Counted from the stretch's first letter, positions 8,339-18,242 are shown. The stretch is 55,926 nucleotides of DNA from SAR86 cluster bacterium (GCA_002401885.1 NVUL01000009.1:1-55926), one strand, 5' to 3'. The notes: generated by a model from the letters alone, not told the origin. A program made the numbers and translations.

Positions 8339-10483
8339 CTAGTTAGGCAGTCTGAAAGCAACTAAGCCTCCGGGAAAATCTGTGCGCGAGCTGCCTATTT
8401 GTACGACAATAAATTGTGTCCCCTGATGCATGTAGGTCATCATTCCGTATTGACCGGGGGCGGGCAGAGGTACACTGCCGACAATCTCGCCAGTGAATTT
8501 GTCGCGTGCATTTAACGCAAGGGGTTCATCGGGTATTTGCTGCACTCCTCCCTCGCTCAATGCCCGAGTTTGCACCAGCAGATCATCCATCACCATCTGG
8601 ATCGACCAGCCGACACCGCCAGACTCCGGCACATCGATCCCTTCCAACATGGGATGATTCTTGATCGCATCGGGAGTCGGGCCCACCGCCATCGACCAGG
8701 CCTTCTCGCCGCTATTCATCTGATACGCGGTCAGTTGATTGTCCATCGGCTTGAAGACTCTGAGGCCATCTATGGTAGGTAGGCCGCCACCACCGCCTGG
8801 CAACCAGGCCACCACCGTCTTGCCGGTAGTCGGCGTGCTATTCGGTGTCACACCACCCGCACCTGGGATTGGGTAGTTGGGATTGTCTCTATCCACGCCG
8901 TTCGTTGGCCGCATGAACCCTGGCGCGAAACAATTGCGCGCGTGGGATGCGAACATTAAGCCCGTACTCGGATCACCGACAGGTGGATGGGGAATAACAT
9001 TGCCGCCACCGATACAGCCTACGTTGTTGATGTAATCATTCTCGTGTCCTTGCGGCAGAGCCGGAACGTACAAGCCACCAACACGATAGCCATTCAGGAT
9101 TACCATGGCCTGCTCTTTTAACTCCGGCGTGTAATCGATAACAAACTCTTCGGTAAGACCGTTCGTGACAATCCCGTCAACGGGTTCCGGCCAAGTTGGA
9201 AATGGCTGAGTCGGAGCGGTGTAGTTACCCGGCACCTGAGTCTGAAAAACCTCACGATCTTCGATCGGCCAGATAGGCTCGCCGGTCTCGCGATTGAAAG
9301 CGAACACGAGGCCCTGTTTCGTATTCTGAATCAGCGCGGGAATTCTTTGCCCATCCACAGTTAAGTCCATCAACATAGGCGGCGTAGGTAGGTCGTAGTT
9401 CCATTGATCGCTACGATGAATCTGATAGTGCCAACGGCGCTCGCCAGTTTGCACATCCAGCGCCAGTACGCTGCCGCCAAATAAGTTGTAGCCAGGACGA
9501 TGACCCGCGTAAGACTGTACCGTCGATGCATTGGTCACCATGTAGACGAGACCCAACTCAGGATCGGCAGAGGCAGGCGCCCAAGTTGAGATATCCCCTG
9601 AGAATTGCCAGGCGTCATTCTCCCAAGTCTCATGTCCGATCTCACCAGGCCTGGGAATGGAATGGAACTTCCAGAGGAATTCACCGGTAGCGGCATCGAA
9701 GCCCATGATGTCCCCTGGAACATTCTCGATACGGGTCTGCCCATAGCTGGGCTGGTGTCCAACCAAGACGACTACGACACCATTCACAACGATAGGCGGG
9801 GCGGAGGCGGTAACCATGCCAAGCTCGCGCGGTATGCCGTAGTCCGGATCGTAGCTGCCACCGGCAACCACATAATCCTGCCATGGGGCCCAGTCCTCCA
9901 CCAATTTCGGTATGAGATCGACCGCGCCGGTCTGTTCGAAACCTTCTAGAGGAACGGGTTCTCCCCAATTCTCGAGTGGTCTGCCAGTCTTGGCATCGAG
10001 CGCCCAGAGGAAGAAGCCCGGCGTGGTAATATAGACAACTCCCCGACCATCTACCTCGGCATAGGCGACTCCTTTGCCGTAAGCTTGCCTCGGCGAGCGC
10101 TGGTGCCTGACGGTGGCGGGTTCGCGGAAAGTCCAGATGTTCTCCCCAGTAGCGGGATCCATCGCAATTACCTGTCGGCGTGGAGTCGCCACGGTGTATA
10201 GCATGCCGTCCACAAAGACTGGAGTCGATCGCGAGAAGTAGTCGAGATTCGGCCCAAAATTATCGCTGCGCCAAATCCAAGCCTGCTCAAGCTCGGAAAA
10301 GTTCGAGGCATTGATCTGATTCAATGGCGAGTAGCGCGTGTTGCCTGCATCCCCACCAAGATAGCGCCATTCGCCATTCTCTGTACCCGTCAGGCCTTGC
10401 GCCATTACCTGGCTGGAGAACAACAAAGTGATTGAGGAAAAGAAAAACGCGAAGGTTCTCAAGATTTTGATCGAAGAGTGCAT
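8339..10483 (-). CDS. PQQ-binding quinoprotein dehydrogenase, secreted, eight-bladed propeller
   Basis: A 714-residue exported protein (signal peptide ending near QVMAQG). It begins with NGEWRYLGGDAGNTRYSPLNQI, the classical opening of quinoprotein alcohol/glucose dehydrogenases. Repeated W-motifs such as ALDVQTGERRWHYQ, GFDAATGEFLWKF and AFNRETGEPIW mark the blades. The glucose/quinate dehydrogenase type is favoured by DLPTPPMLMDL and the absence of a C-terminal cytochrome c domain. Unlike E. coli Gcd there is no N-terminal five-helix membrane domain, so this is the soluble catalytic part only and needs a separate electron acceptor. It is first in the leftward operon. The substrate is an alcohol or aldose and is unknown. 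Confidence 0.87.
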   Translation of the reverse strand: MHSSIKILRTFAFFFSSITLLFSSQVMAQGLTGTENGEWRYLGGDAGNTRYSPLNQINASNFSELEQAWIWRSDNFGPNLDYFSRSTPVFVDGMLYTVATPRRQVIAMDPATGENIWTFREPATVRHQRSPRQAYGKGVAYAEVDGRGVVYITTPGFFLWALDAKTGRPLENWGEPVPLEGFEQTGAVDLIPKLVEDWAPWQDYVVAGGSYDPDYGIPRELGMVTASAPPIVVNGVVVVLVGHQPSYGQTRIENVPGDIMGFDAATGEFLWKFHSIPRPGEIGHETWENDAWQFSGDISTWAPASADPELGLVYMVTNASTVQSYAGHRPGYNLFGGSVLALDVQTGERRWHYQIHRSDQWNYDLPTPPMLMDLTVDGQRIPALIQNTKQGLVFAFNRETGEPIWPIEDREVFQTQVPGNYTAPTQPFPTWPEPVDGIVTNGLTEEFVIDYTPELKEQAMVILNGYRVGGLYVPALPQGHENDYINNVGCIGGGNVIPHPPVGDPSTGLMFASHARNCFAPGFMRPTNGVDRDNPNYPIPGAGGVTPNSTPTTGKTVVAWLPGGGGGLPTIDGLRVFKPMDNQLTAYQMNSGEKAWSMAVGPTPDAIKNHPMLEGIDVPESGGVGWSIQMVMDDLLVQTRALSEGGVQQIPDEPLALNARDKFTGEIVGSVPLPAPGQYGMMTYMHQGTQFIVVQIGSSRTDFPGGLVAFRLPN

Positions 10484-10801
10484 GGATTTTGGCCCTATTT
10501 TGCTGCTGGCTTCGCGCTTACTGAGTAGAAGGCCTGCCGCAGTCTATTGTTGGAATTTCCGCTTAACTGAGCACTAGACTAAAAGCTAACGCGCCCGAAG
10601 TCCACGCCCCTCGTTATTGGGCGGTCGCAGCGCCCTGATCATAGACTCTGGCGCGGAATTGGCGGTATAAATCTTGCGATACTGCACTGGGTATCCGTAT
10701 TATGTGCATCTTATGGATGATTCAGTCTAAATAGCTGATATCTAGCGCCAAACCATTTACCAAATTCTATATCCCTATCGAGCTAACCGGACGGCCTAAC
10801 A
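10484..10801. other. 318-base divergent intergenic region
   Basis: This spacer separates the leftward quinoprotein gene and the rightward S46 peptidase gene and presumably carries both promoters. I see no recognisable -35/-10 pair, riboswitch or RNA gene. A GG-N10-GC arrangement at about 10666-10679 superficially recalls a sigma-54 site, but its -24 half is poor. No short ORF in it looks coding. Confidence 0.5.
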
Positions 10802-13024
10802 ATGTTTACCATGAAGCTGTGTACCATGAAGCCAAAGCAAGAACCCGCGCGAATCGTTCGCCGGGCCCTAGCACCTCTTATAGTCCTCGCTGCAATCGGC
10901 ACTAGCTCAGTCGCCGATGAAGGCATGTGGCAGCCACATCAACTGCCCGATCTGAGTGCTCACCTAAGGCAGCTAGGCCTCGAGATCAATCCCGAGAATC
11001 TTAGTCGCCTGGATCAATTCCCGATGAATGCTGTCGTCAGCTTAGGCGGCTGTAGTGCATCGTTCGTATCACCCCAGGGCTTGGTGGTGACGAATCATCA
11101 CTGCGTCTATGGTTCCGTGCAGTACAACAGCACGCCAGAAAACAATCTGCTGGTCGATGGGTTCTTAGCGAAGCAACTCGGCGAAGAAATTCCAACTGCG
11201 CCAGGTACGCGCGTGTATGTCACCGAGGAAGTAACCGACGTGACTTCAGACGTGTTGGCAGGCGTTATCAAGTCAACTTCTGGAATAGATCGCTACAAGG
11301 CGATCGAGGCGAACCGAAAGTCTCTGATAGCGGATTGCGAATCGTCGGGCAATCATCGCTGTGGCGTTTCCGCTTTTCACCAGGGCTTGGAATATTTTCT
11401 AATCAAGCGCCTAGAAGTTCGCGATGTTCGTCTGGTCTATGCGCCAGCAACAAGCATCGGTAAATACGGCGGCGACATCGATAACTGGCAGTGGCCACGT
11501 CACACGGGTGACTTCGGTTTCTACCGCGCCTACGTGGGAACAGATGGACAACCCGCAGAGTACAGCGAAGACAACGTGCCCTACTCTCCCGCGAGCTTTT
11601 TGGAAGTTAGCGCGAAGGGTGTAGAAGATGGCGACTTTGTAATGGGTGTTGGCTATCCCGGTGGCACAAACCGCTACCGTACAACCGCTGAAGTCGAGAA
11701 CGAGTTTGAGTGGTACTACCCAAAGGCGCGCGGTTTTCGTGAAGACATCATCAGCATCATCAATGAGAACTCCACAGAAGGTAGCGCGGCGCGCATCGCC
11801 TATGAAAACACACTCGCCAGCCTGAATAACTATTCGAAGAACTTTCAGTCTATGGTGGAGAGTTATGGGAAGAGCGACTTTATCGACAGACGCACACAGG
11901 CGGAAACCGATCTCGTCGAGTGGATCAACAGTGACTCCCAGAGACGCGAACAGTATTCGCCTGCGATAAGGCAACTCGAAGTGTTGATAGACTCAAATCA
12001 TGCCGCACGCGAGGCTGATCTTGTGCGCAGCTATATGGGCTATGCAACTCTGCCTAGTGCTGCACATCGCCTGTATCGCCTAGCCATGGAAAAACAGAAG
12101 CCAGATGCGGAACGCGAGCCAGGTTATCAAGAGCGAGACTTAAGACGTTTGCGTCAATCGATGCAAGCCATTAGCCGACGCTTCGATGAGACCGTCGACA
12201 AGGCTACGCTTAGCTACTTACTTTCCCGCTATGCCGAACTACCCGAACAGTATCGCTCTCAGGCAACTGATTCCTTCTTCGGAATTTCGAGCAATATCGA
12301 TCAGGGTCAGGTAGACCAGATTATCGAGAACAGCTATGCACAGACATCCTTGGATGACGAGGCGACACGGCTGGCATGGCTAGATAGTTCCGTCGAAGAA
12401 TTTGAGAATAGCGATGACCCATTGATTCGCTACGCGGTAGCCTCCTACTCTGAGCGCATGACACTCGAGCTCGAAAGCAAAGAACTACGCGGTCAATTTC
12501 AACGCTGGCGCCCCGAGTATATGGAGGCTGTTATCGCCTATAACCGTAGCCTGGGCCAGCCTATCTATGCCGATGCAAATAGCTCCCTGAGAGTTACATT
12601 CGGCCAGGTGCGCGGCAATCAACCGAAAGACGGTCTAATCAACCAGCCATTCACCTCACTGGAAGGCATACTCGGCAAGGACACAGGGTTAGATCCGTTT
12701 AATGCCCCCACGAAGCAGTTGGATCTTATTCGCGCGGGACAGTATGGTGACTACGCCCTGCCATCATTAGGCACGGTGCCGGTAAACTTCCTGAGCACGC
12801 TAGACATTACCGGCGGCAATTCTGGCACCGCAACCATGAACAGTAAGGCGCAGCTTGTTGGGCTACTATTCGATGGTGTCTACGAAAGCATCATCGGCGA
12901 CTGGGACTTTGACGACGCGAAGAATCGCGCGATTTCCGTCGACGCACGCTACATGCTGTGGGTAATGGAATATATGGATGGCGCTACTAATCTCTTAGAA
13001 GAAATGACGATCGTCCAAGAGTGA
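10802..13024 (+). CDS. S46-family dipeptidyl-peptidase (DPP7/DPP11-like)
   Basis: An exported serine exopeptidase of 740 residues that removes dipeptides from peptide N-termini. The chymotrypsin-like triad of S46 is visible: His in LVVTNHHC near residue 99, Asp in the YGGDIDNWQWPRHTGDF segment, and Ser674 in TGGNSGT. The block MNAVVSLGGCSASFVSPQGL is characteristic of the family. The N-terminus has three possible starts (ATG at 10802, 10811 and 10826), none with a good ribosome site. A hydrophobic signal segment follows at residues 20-37. A metallo-beta-lactamase-fold gene overlaps its stop. The family is otherwise common in Bacteroidetes and some marine gammaproteobacteria. Confidence 0.93.
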   Translation: MFTMKLCTMKPKQEPARIVRRALAPLIVLAAIGTSSVADEGMWQPHQLPDLSAHLRQLGLEINPENLSRLDQFPMNAVVSLGGCSASFVSPQGLVVTNHHCVYGSVQYNSTPENNLLVDGFLAKQLGEEIPTAPGTRVYVTEEVTDVTSDVLAGVIKSTSGIDRYKAIEANRKSLIADCESSGNHRCGVSAFHQGLEYFLIKRLEVRDVRLVYAPATSIGKYGGDIDNWQWPRHTGDFGFYRAYVGTDGQPAEYSEDNVPYSPASFLEVSAKGVEDGDFVMGVGYPGGTNRYRTTAEVENEFEWYYPKARGFREDIISIINENSTEGSAARIAYENTLASLNNYSKNFQSMVESYGKSDFIDRRTQAETDLVEWINSDSQRREQYSPAIRQLEVLIDSNHAAREADLVRSYMGYATLPSAAHRLYRLAMEKQKPDAEREPGYQERDLRRLRQSMQAISRRFDETVDKATLSYLLSRYAELPEQYRSQATDSFFGISSNIDQGQVDQIIENSYAQTSLDDEATRLAWLDSSVEEFENSDDPLIRYAVASYSERMTLELESKELRGQFQRWRPEYMEAVIAYNRSLGQPIYADANSSLRVTFGQVRGNQPKDGLINQPFTSLEGILGKDTGLDPFNAPTKQLDLIRAGQYGDYALPSLGTVPVNFLSTLDITGGNSGTATMNSKAQLVGLLFDGVYESIIGDWDFDDAKNRAISVDARYMLWVMEYMDGATNLLEEMTIVQE

Positions 13025-13044
13025 GACAAACGACGAGAGAAGTT

Positions 13045-13887
13045 ATGACAAAGAAGGCATCACAGATAATTGCCGGCCTAGCGTTACTACTACTGAACAT
13101 GGGAGGAGTACAGGCGCATGAGTCCACAGCTCATTACATGGCGAACGAAGGATTGATGGTGGAGCATGGCGACACCAAGATTCTATTCGACCCGCTGTTT
13201 CGAAATAGCTATGGACAATACATGCTGCTGCCTGAAGAGTTGGAAGAGGCACTCTTCGCCGGTGCAGCTCCCTACGATGGTATCGATGCCGTGTTTGTTA
13301 GCCATCATCATGGCGATCATTTCTCTCCGATCGATATGGTTCGCCTATTAAGGGAGCAACCGAGCATAAGACTGTATGCGCCAAACCAGGCGGTCATCGC
13401 CATGCGCAGCGAGAGCAGCAATAATGACGCCGATATTTTTGAGCGTGTAACCGCGGTAAATCTCGAGTACAAAGATGCACCGGTAACTTTAAACATGGAA
13501 GGACTGCTGATCGAGGCGGTGCGTATTCCACACTCGGGTTGGCCGACGGGAAGACTCGACATAGAAAATATCGTTTGGCGGGTAACTCTGAATGAAGATA
13601 CTACAGTATTGCATATGGGAGACGCCGACCCGAACGATGTGCATTTCGCGCAGGATGCGCAGTACTGGAATCGTAACAACCCACATATGGCATTTCCGCC
13701 GTATTGGTTCTTCAGCTCATCTAGCGGACGAGAAATTTTGAATAACAGAATTAAAGCGAAGAGAAGCGTTGGAGTACACGTGCCAGTCACGATTCCAGCC
13801 GACCCGTTACTGCGACCGGTCGAACTGCGCAGCTTCGATCTTTTCACCTCACCCGGCGAGACTAGAACTATCTCAACAGAAGATTAG
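13045..13887 (+). CDS. exported metallo-beta-lactamase-fold hydrolase
   Basis: Frame-open from a GTG at 13021 that overlaps the S46 stop. I prefer the ATG at 13045, which has a purine-rich GAGAGAAG upstream and starts a signal peptide MTKKASQII...GGVQA before HES. The dinuclear-metal motif reads FVSHHHGDHFSP. Further ligands are likely at His in RIPHSGWPTG and Asp in LHMGDADPNDVHF. The order resembles UlaG/YcbL-type beta-lactamase-like proteins. It is translationally coupled or nearly so to the S46 peptidase. The substrate is unknown. Confidence 0.82.
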   Translation: MTKKASQIIAGLALLLLNMGGVQAHESTAHYMANEGLMVEHGDTKILFDPLFRNSYGQYMLLPEELEEALFAGAAPYDGIDAVFVSHHHGDHFSPIDMVRLLREQPSIRLYAPNQAVIAMRSESSNNDADIFERVTAVNLEYKDAPVTLNMEGLLIEAVRIPHSGWPTGRLDIENIVWRVTLNEDTTVLHMGDADPNDVHFAQDAQYWNRNNPHMAFPPYWFFSSSSGREILNNRIKAKRSVGVHVPVTIPADPLLRPVELRSFDLFTSPGETRTISTED

Positions 13888-13911
13888 TTTGTCGCTGCTA
13901 TTGCTGGAAAG

Positions 13912-14151
13912 CTAAGACTTCGTCTGCAGCATGGTCACTAGGGCTTGTGCATGTGCGGCGGCATCAAGGCCCAGGGGTGTCAGGTAACCACCGTCTTCAA
14001 GTGTGATGAAGTTCTTGGTAAATAGGCGCTTCGCTGAGGCGATACGCCCGGGGGCGGCTTCGTGATGAATCTTTATGCCACCCTGTGAACTCTCTAGATT
14101 AAATAGATTGAGGAGTTCCAGGTCTTCGAGAAATTCGCTGCTTAAACTCAT
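13912..14151 (-). CDS. TIGR02647 family small protein (probable DNA-binding)
   Basis: A 79-residue protein matching, from memory, the TIGR02647 family of Pseudomonas and relatives. Marks are LELLNLFNLESSQGGIKIHHEAAP, then AAKRLFTKNFITLEDGGYLTPLGLDAAAHAQAL, a winged-helix-like pattern with a beta-hairpin GGYLT. It has no signal peptide or membrane segment. It stands alone, convergent with the metallo-beta-lactamase-fold gene 25 bases away. A function has not been established for the family as far as I know. Confidence 0.8.
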   Translation of the reverse strand: MSLSSEFLEDLELLNLFNLESSQGGIKIHHEAAPGRIASAKRLFTKNFITLEDGGYLTPLGLDAAAHAQALVTMLQTKS

Positions 14152-14276
14152 GGTAGGTCTCTTCTGGCTTGTTATTCTGGGGCTAGCATAGCACGTGACT
14201 CGGTGATTTTTTCTATAGGATGAAGAAATCCTGCTATCTACTTAACTGTGGGTCGCTGGCTGCAGCACGAGGCTGC

Positions 14277-14885
14277 CTATTCCTGCGCCATCGCCTGCTT
14301 GAACCCGTCTCGCGCCATAAGACTCGAGAGATAGCGCTGACAATTGGGTTTGTAGTGCTCATTTAGGCCAAGTGAAATCCCCATAAAGAGTGCATAGCCC
14401 ACGGCTATATCCGCGATGGTAAATCGATCTGCGCAGAGAAATTCTTTACCCTCAAGTGCCGATTCAACGCTGCGTAGTCGAGAGAAGTACCACTTCGTAT
14501 AGTCTTCCACAACCTGCGGGATTCTTCTCTCGATTGGCTCAAGTCGGGTGTAACGCAGCACCAGAGTCTGCGGGAACGTTAGTGTCGCATCACTGCGGTA
14601 TAGCCAATTTAAGTACTCGCCATATTCAGCCTCATCCGCGCGTACCGCCAACGGTGTCGGCCCGTATCTATCAACCAGATAGTGACAGATGGCTGTCGAT
14701 TCTGTGAGCGTTAGCTCGCCATCTTTGAGACTTGGTACAGTGCCTAAGGGATTGATGTCCAGATAACCCTCGTGTTCGAATCGGGGCGGGAATGCCATTG
14801 TGACTAGTTCGTAATCTAAGCCCAGTTCTTCGAGCACCCAAAGTGGCCGCAGCGAACGAGAATTTTTGCAGTGATAGAGATGCAT
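14277..14885 (-). CDS. glutathione S-transferase family protein
   Basis: A 202-residue cytosolic GST. The thioredoxin-like N-domain starts LYHCKNSRSLRPLWVLEELGL and carries the cis-Pro GTVPSLKD and the glutathione-binding LTESTAICHYL (Glu-Ser). The helical C-domain contains FTIADIAVGYALF, the conserved N-capping box/Asp motif. It is monocistronic, reading towards the TIGR02647 gene. The substrate is unknown. It differs from the second GST of the window at 30277-30900, so the two are not recent duplicates. Confidence 0.9.
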   Translation of the reverse strand: MHLYHCKNSRSLRPLWVLEELGLDYELVTMAFPPRFEHEGYLDINPLGTVPSLKDGELTLTESTAICHYLVDRYGPTPLAVRADEAEYGEYLNWLYRSDATLTFPQTLVLRYTRLEPIERRIPQVVEDYTKWYFSRLRSVESALEGKEFLCADRFTIADIAVGYALFMGISLGLNEHYKPNCQRYLSSLMARDGFKQAMAQE

Positions 14886-15324
14886 TTAGGTTGGCGCTCA
14901 TATTGGAATTTTAACTAGTATATATGAGGCATGAAATTGGATCAGAATTAACATGTAAAACAGAACTTAAGATCTGACTTCAACTACTTTTCCAAATAAA
15001 ACACCGCTGTCTGTCCTCTATAATTCTCAGATCCATCCACAACAATCCATATCGTAGCCCTCTCTATTCAAATACGCCTGCCACTAGACATAATTCGAAT
15101 CCCCCGATAGTTATCCACGAAGCCGTCTTGTTTAACTTTGTGCACCAAGAAATTTGCACAACATCATAGCTATGAAAAGAATAGGCGAGTATCTCGGCCC
15201 ACCAATCTGTTGGCACGACACTGATTTTGAAGTTAAGGAACTGGCCAGCTTTGGCTTTTCAAGGAAAGCCAATTCGATAAGGTCAAGTCTAGTCTATCCA
15301 GAAACAATCTGGTATCGGCGTTGC
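14886..15324. other. 439-base gene-poor region
   Basis: AT-rich sequence upstream of the GST gene and downstream of the phosphatase gene. A 53-codon ORF (15172-15333, plus strand) begins MKRIGEYLGPP and ends across the phosphatase stop. It has no good ribosome site and no family I recognise. A T-arm-like ATTCGAATCCCCC at 15093-15105 lacks any matching tRNA 5' half. I see no other feature. Confidence 0.4.
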
Positions 15325-16617
15325 CTAAAATGACTGCGACCAGTGAACAGCGTTATTCTGTGTTAAAAATTTCTCTGTTAGCGTTCCGTTTTCGTCAATT
15401 GATAGTGCTGCATATCCGTTGGTTACAAAATAATTGCTTCCGGGGCCCAAAACTTCTTTCTCATACCATGCGACTGTCGAGTTTTCTAGATTTGTTGCAA
15501 CTCCCCAGGGTATACAACTATGACCACAACAGCGCGGAGAAATTTGAACACCTGCTACGATGATATCGTTATAAACTGCAGCTATATGTTCATGCCCCCA
15601 GTACCAAATAACTTTCTTTCCCTCCATGGCTGAAAGTTTAGCTACAACCTGTGCCATTAAATCTGTTTGTGTAGTGCCATCCAATGACAAGCCAGTATGA
15701 TGTGACATAAGTATAAGTGTCTGCCCAGAATCAGCTGCCAATTGCGCCTGCTGCTCCAGAAATCCTGCTTGAGTAGCGACACCATCAGGGCCAAGATTTC
15801 CGTTCATAAATCCCATGCCGCTCTGGCTTTTGTCGTAGTAGGCAGTATCTAGACCGACAATCCTGATTACATCGTTGTACAATGCGAAATAGCTGGTGCC
15901 GTTCTGCGAAGCAAAGGTCGGTGAAGCAAGCGTCATATTGAAATAACCAGTGCCATGCGCATACATGTCGTGATTAGAATTCAGGGCGAATGAAGTTTTG
16001 CTTTTACCTGGCCATATGTCTAAGAAATTATTACCCTCATAGTTGTCTTCGATGAACCCTGAATCATCGGTCCCGGCGTAGTAGACATCTCCAAGATGAA
16101 TTAGAAAGTCGTTCGGCTGAACGCATGTCGCTACAGCCTGAGAAGCGGCATTGTTTCCACCCCAATCGCCAAACAAGTTTATAGTTGTAATATTCGGAAT
16201 TTGAACCTGTGCCGGATTGTTTGGAAACGGAGGTGTTTGGCCTTTCGTTTCTTCCCACGCAAAAAGAGTATAGGACCATTTCGGATCAGTTTGATCATAG
16301 TCCACGCCCCCGAAGTAAACCAAGCCATCGCCGTCGACATAAGTCGCAGTATCTGCATCATTGAGCAACCCGTCAGGGTCATCATGCAGTAAGCTATGTC
16401 CCATTAGCAATTCCGGAAAAGGTTTGAATCCGTCTGGCAAAGCTTCATAGTTTCCGTCACGAATATTCAACAAGAATTGATGGTTGTTCTTCAGTATCGT
16501 GCCAAGGCGGTCCTGCTCATCAGTAGATAATTTAGCCCAAGTTTCTTTTAGTCGTAACTTAGTAGACTCAAGATCTTGGGCCCTAGCTTCAGAATAACTG
16601 GATTTATTGCCACTCAT
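15325..16617 (-). CDS. purple-acid-phosphatase-like metallophosphoesterase
   Basis: A cytoplasmic-looking calcineurin-type phosphoesterase with no signal peptide. The start is the ATG at 16617, which has AGGAGT upstream, rather than the frame opening at 16644. Dimetal motifs appear in order: LFGDWGG (Asp near residue 151), LIHLGDVYYAG (Asp near 177), NSNHDMY in place of the usual GNH(E/D), LMSHHTG and WYWGHEH. The roughly 130-residue N-terminal extension has no recognised domain. A Cys-rich SPRCCGHSC loop follows the GHEH motif. It is single, with no operon partner. The substrate is unknown. Confidence 0.85.
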   Translation of the reverse strand: MSGNKSSYSEARAQDLESTKLRLKETWAKLSTDEQDRLGTILKNNHQFLLNIRDGNYEALPDGFKPFPELLMGHSLLHDDPDGLLNDADTATYVDGDGLVYFGGVDYDQTDPKWSYTLFAWEETKGQTPPFPNNPAQVQIPNITTINLFGDWGGNNAASQAVATCVQPNDFLIHLGDVYYAGTDDSGFIEDNYEGNNFLDIWPGKSKTSFALNSNHDMYAHGTGYFNMTLASPTFASQNGTSYFALYNDVIRIVGLDTAYYDKSQSGMGFMNGNLGPDGVATQAGFLEQQAQLAADSGQTLILMSHHTGLSLDGTTQTDLMAQVVAKLSAMEGKKVIWYWGHEHIAAVYNDIIVAGVQISPRCCGHSCIPWGVATNLENSTVAWYEKEVLGPGSNYFVTNGYAALSIDENGTLTEKFLTQNNAVHWSQSF

Positions 16618-16823
16618 AGCATTACTCCTGTTGTTTGAAAGCAACTATATCCCTAATATCGTGGGCTGTAAATATAGTGAGGATTATGCGCCCTTAGAGT
16701 GGTTCTTCGATTTCATAATATTAGCCTAACTCCGAATCTTACCTCTAAGCTTGAGTTGTCTATGCCTCTATTTCAAAGTACTCTGGTTCGAGCATTTTGC
16801 GTTTAGATACAAAGGAAGCACTC

Positions 16824-18179
16824 ATGGTCAATTCTTCTTACTGCCTTCAGAATATTTCCAAGCTCATAGCATTGTTCACAGTACTGAGCACGCTGACTGC
16901 TTGCAACACAACGACAATCACCAGCAGCAATTCAATTGGAGCCGAGTCACCGCTACCACTGGTTGCGCCGGAAGAAGTCGGCATGGATTCGGAACGATTG
17001 AACCGTGTCACGACTGCTATGCAAGATCTGGTGGACCAAGGTCTACTCGCTGGAGCTGTCACCATGGCGGCGCGCGACAACAAGGTTATGCACTTCGAGT
17101 CAGTGGGTTACCGAGATATCGAAGCCCAGTCACCAATGACGAATGACACGCTCTTCCGCATCTACTCGATGTCAAAGCCTGTAACGGGCGTCGCATTGAT
17201 GGCTCTCTACGAGGAAGGCAAGTTCAAACTCTCCGATCCTGTCGAGCAATACATTCCTGAGATGAAAGATTTGCAGGTCTATACCGGAACCAATGCCGAC
17301 GGCAGCATGATTACCGAAGCAGCCAATCACAAGATGACCATTCGCGAATTGATGAGCCATACTGGTGGTCTTAGCTATGGCATTTTTTCTCAATCCCCTG
17401 TTGACTCCGCCTACTTAGCAGCTGGACTAGGCGCCGCTGCGGCTGCAGGTATTCTTGAGCCAAATGAAACTGGCAAAGACTTCGTAAGAAAGCTTGGGCA
17501 AATTCCATTGAAGAGTCAGCCAGGTTCGCAGTGGGAGTATTCGGTATCCGTAGATGTGCAGGGCTATCTAGTGGAAGTCCTTTCGGGCCAAAAATTTGGA
17601 GAGTTTTTGGAAGAGAGAATTTTCACGCCACTGAACATGCTCGACACAGCCTTCTATGTTCCGGAAGAAAAACTAAACCGATTCTCACAAATGTACGTAT
17701 ACGATCAAGATGGTGCTTTGACTGCGAGCGAAATGTTTCCGGGCGCTGACTATACAAGCCTCCCTGCCTTCGAATCGGGAGGTGCTGGCTTAGTATCTAC
17801 TGCAACCGACTACATGCACTTTAGCCAAATGCTGCTCAATGGTGGTGAGTTGGATGGCGTTCGCATTCTCGCGCCCCTAACAGTCGATCTGATGCATCGA
17901 GATCAGACACCAAAGGCAATGGCCGAGTCCGCCCTAGACCAACAAGGCACAGCATTCGGTTTGGATTTCGCGGTTATTCTTGACCCAGTAGAGGCAGAGA
18001 GTTACTCGAAAGGCGAATACTACTGGGGCGGCGCTGCCGGCACCTGGTTCTGGATCGACCCTGTTGAAGACATTGTCTTCGTCGGCATGATTCAAGTTGC
18101 AGGTCCGCTAACACCAGATGTTCGCGGCACCTCCCGACGCTTGTTGTATCAGGCGATCATGGAACCCAAAGGAATCTAA
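16824..18179 (+). CDS. serine hydrolase, class C beta-lactamase/EstB family, lipoprotein
   Basis: A 451-residue exported esterase/transpeptidase-like hydrolase. I start at ATG 16824 (AAGGAAG upstream) rather than the TTG at 16797. The N-terminus is a lipoprotein signal with lipobox LTAC, so Cys27 is probably lipidated. The catalytic SxxK is Ser115-Lys118 (YSMSKPVTG), the second motif is the Tyr of WEYSVSVDVQGY, and the third corresponds to YWGGAAGTWFWIDP. This combination matches the EstB/beta-lactamase-family esterases rather than true AmpC enzymes. It is monocistronic, ending in a hairpin shared with the UspA gene. Confidence 0.92.
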   Translation: MVNSSYCLQNISKLIALFTVLSTLTACNTTTITSSNSIGAESPLPLVAPEEVGMDSERLNRVTTAMQDLVDQGLLAGAVTMAARDNKVMHFESVGYRDIEAQSPMTNDTLFRIYSMSKPVTGVALMALYEEGKFKLSDPVEQYIPEMKDLQVYTGTNADGSMITEAANHKMTIRELMSHTGGLSYGIFSQSPVDSAYLAAGLGAAAAAGILEPNETGKDFVRKLGQIPLKSQPGSQWEYSVSVDVQGYLVEVLSGQKFGEFLEERIFTPLNMLDTAFYVPEEKLNRFSQMYVYDQDGALTASEMFPGADYTSLPAFESGGAGLVSTATDYMHFSQMLLNGGELDGVRILAPLTVDLMHRDQTPKAMAESALDQQGTAFGLDFAVILDPVEAESYSKGEYYWGGAAGTWFWIDPVEDIVFVGMIQVAGPLTPDVRGTSRRLLYQAIMEPKGI

Positions 18180-18242
18180 TACTGATTCGAAGACTTGGGA
18201 GCAAGCTACAATGACTCGTTGAATTGTATTGTGTAGAAATGT

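Noticed and set aside
10661-10680. GG-N10-GC arrangement resembling a sigma-54 promoter upstream of the S46 peptidase gene
   Set aside because: The -24 half does not match TGGCAC beyond GG, and no enhancer-binding regulator is encoded nearby.
15093-15105. T-arm-like sequence ATTCGAATCCCCC suggesting a tRNA or attachment-site remnant
   Set aside because: No complementary stem on the 5' side, no acceptor partner, no D- or anticodon arm, and no integrase nearby.
15172-15333. 53-codon plus-strand ORF in the gap before the phosphatase gene
   Set aside because: No good ribosome site, no recognisable family, overlaps the end of the phosphatase gene. Kept only as a remark in the gap entry.
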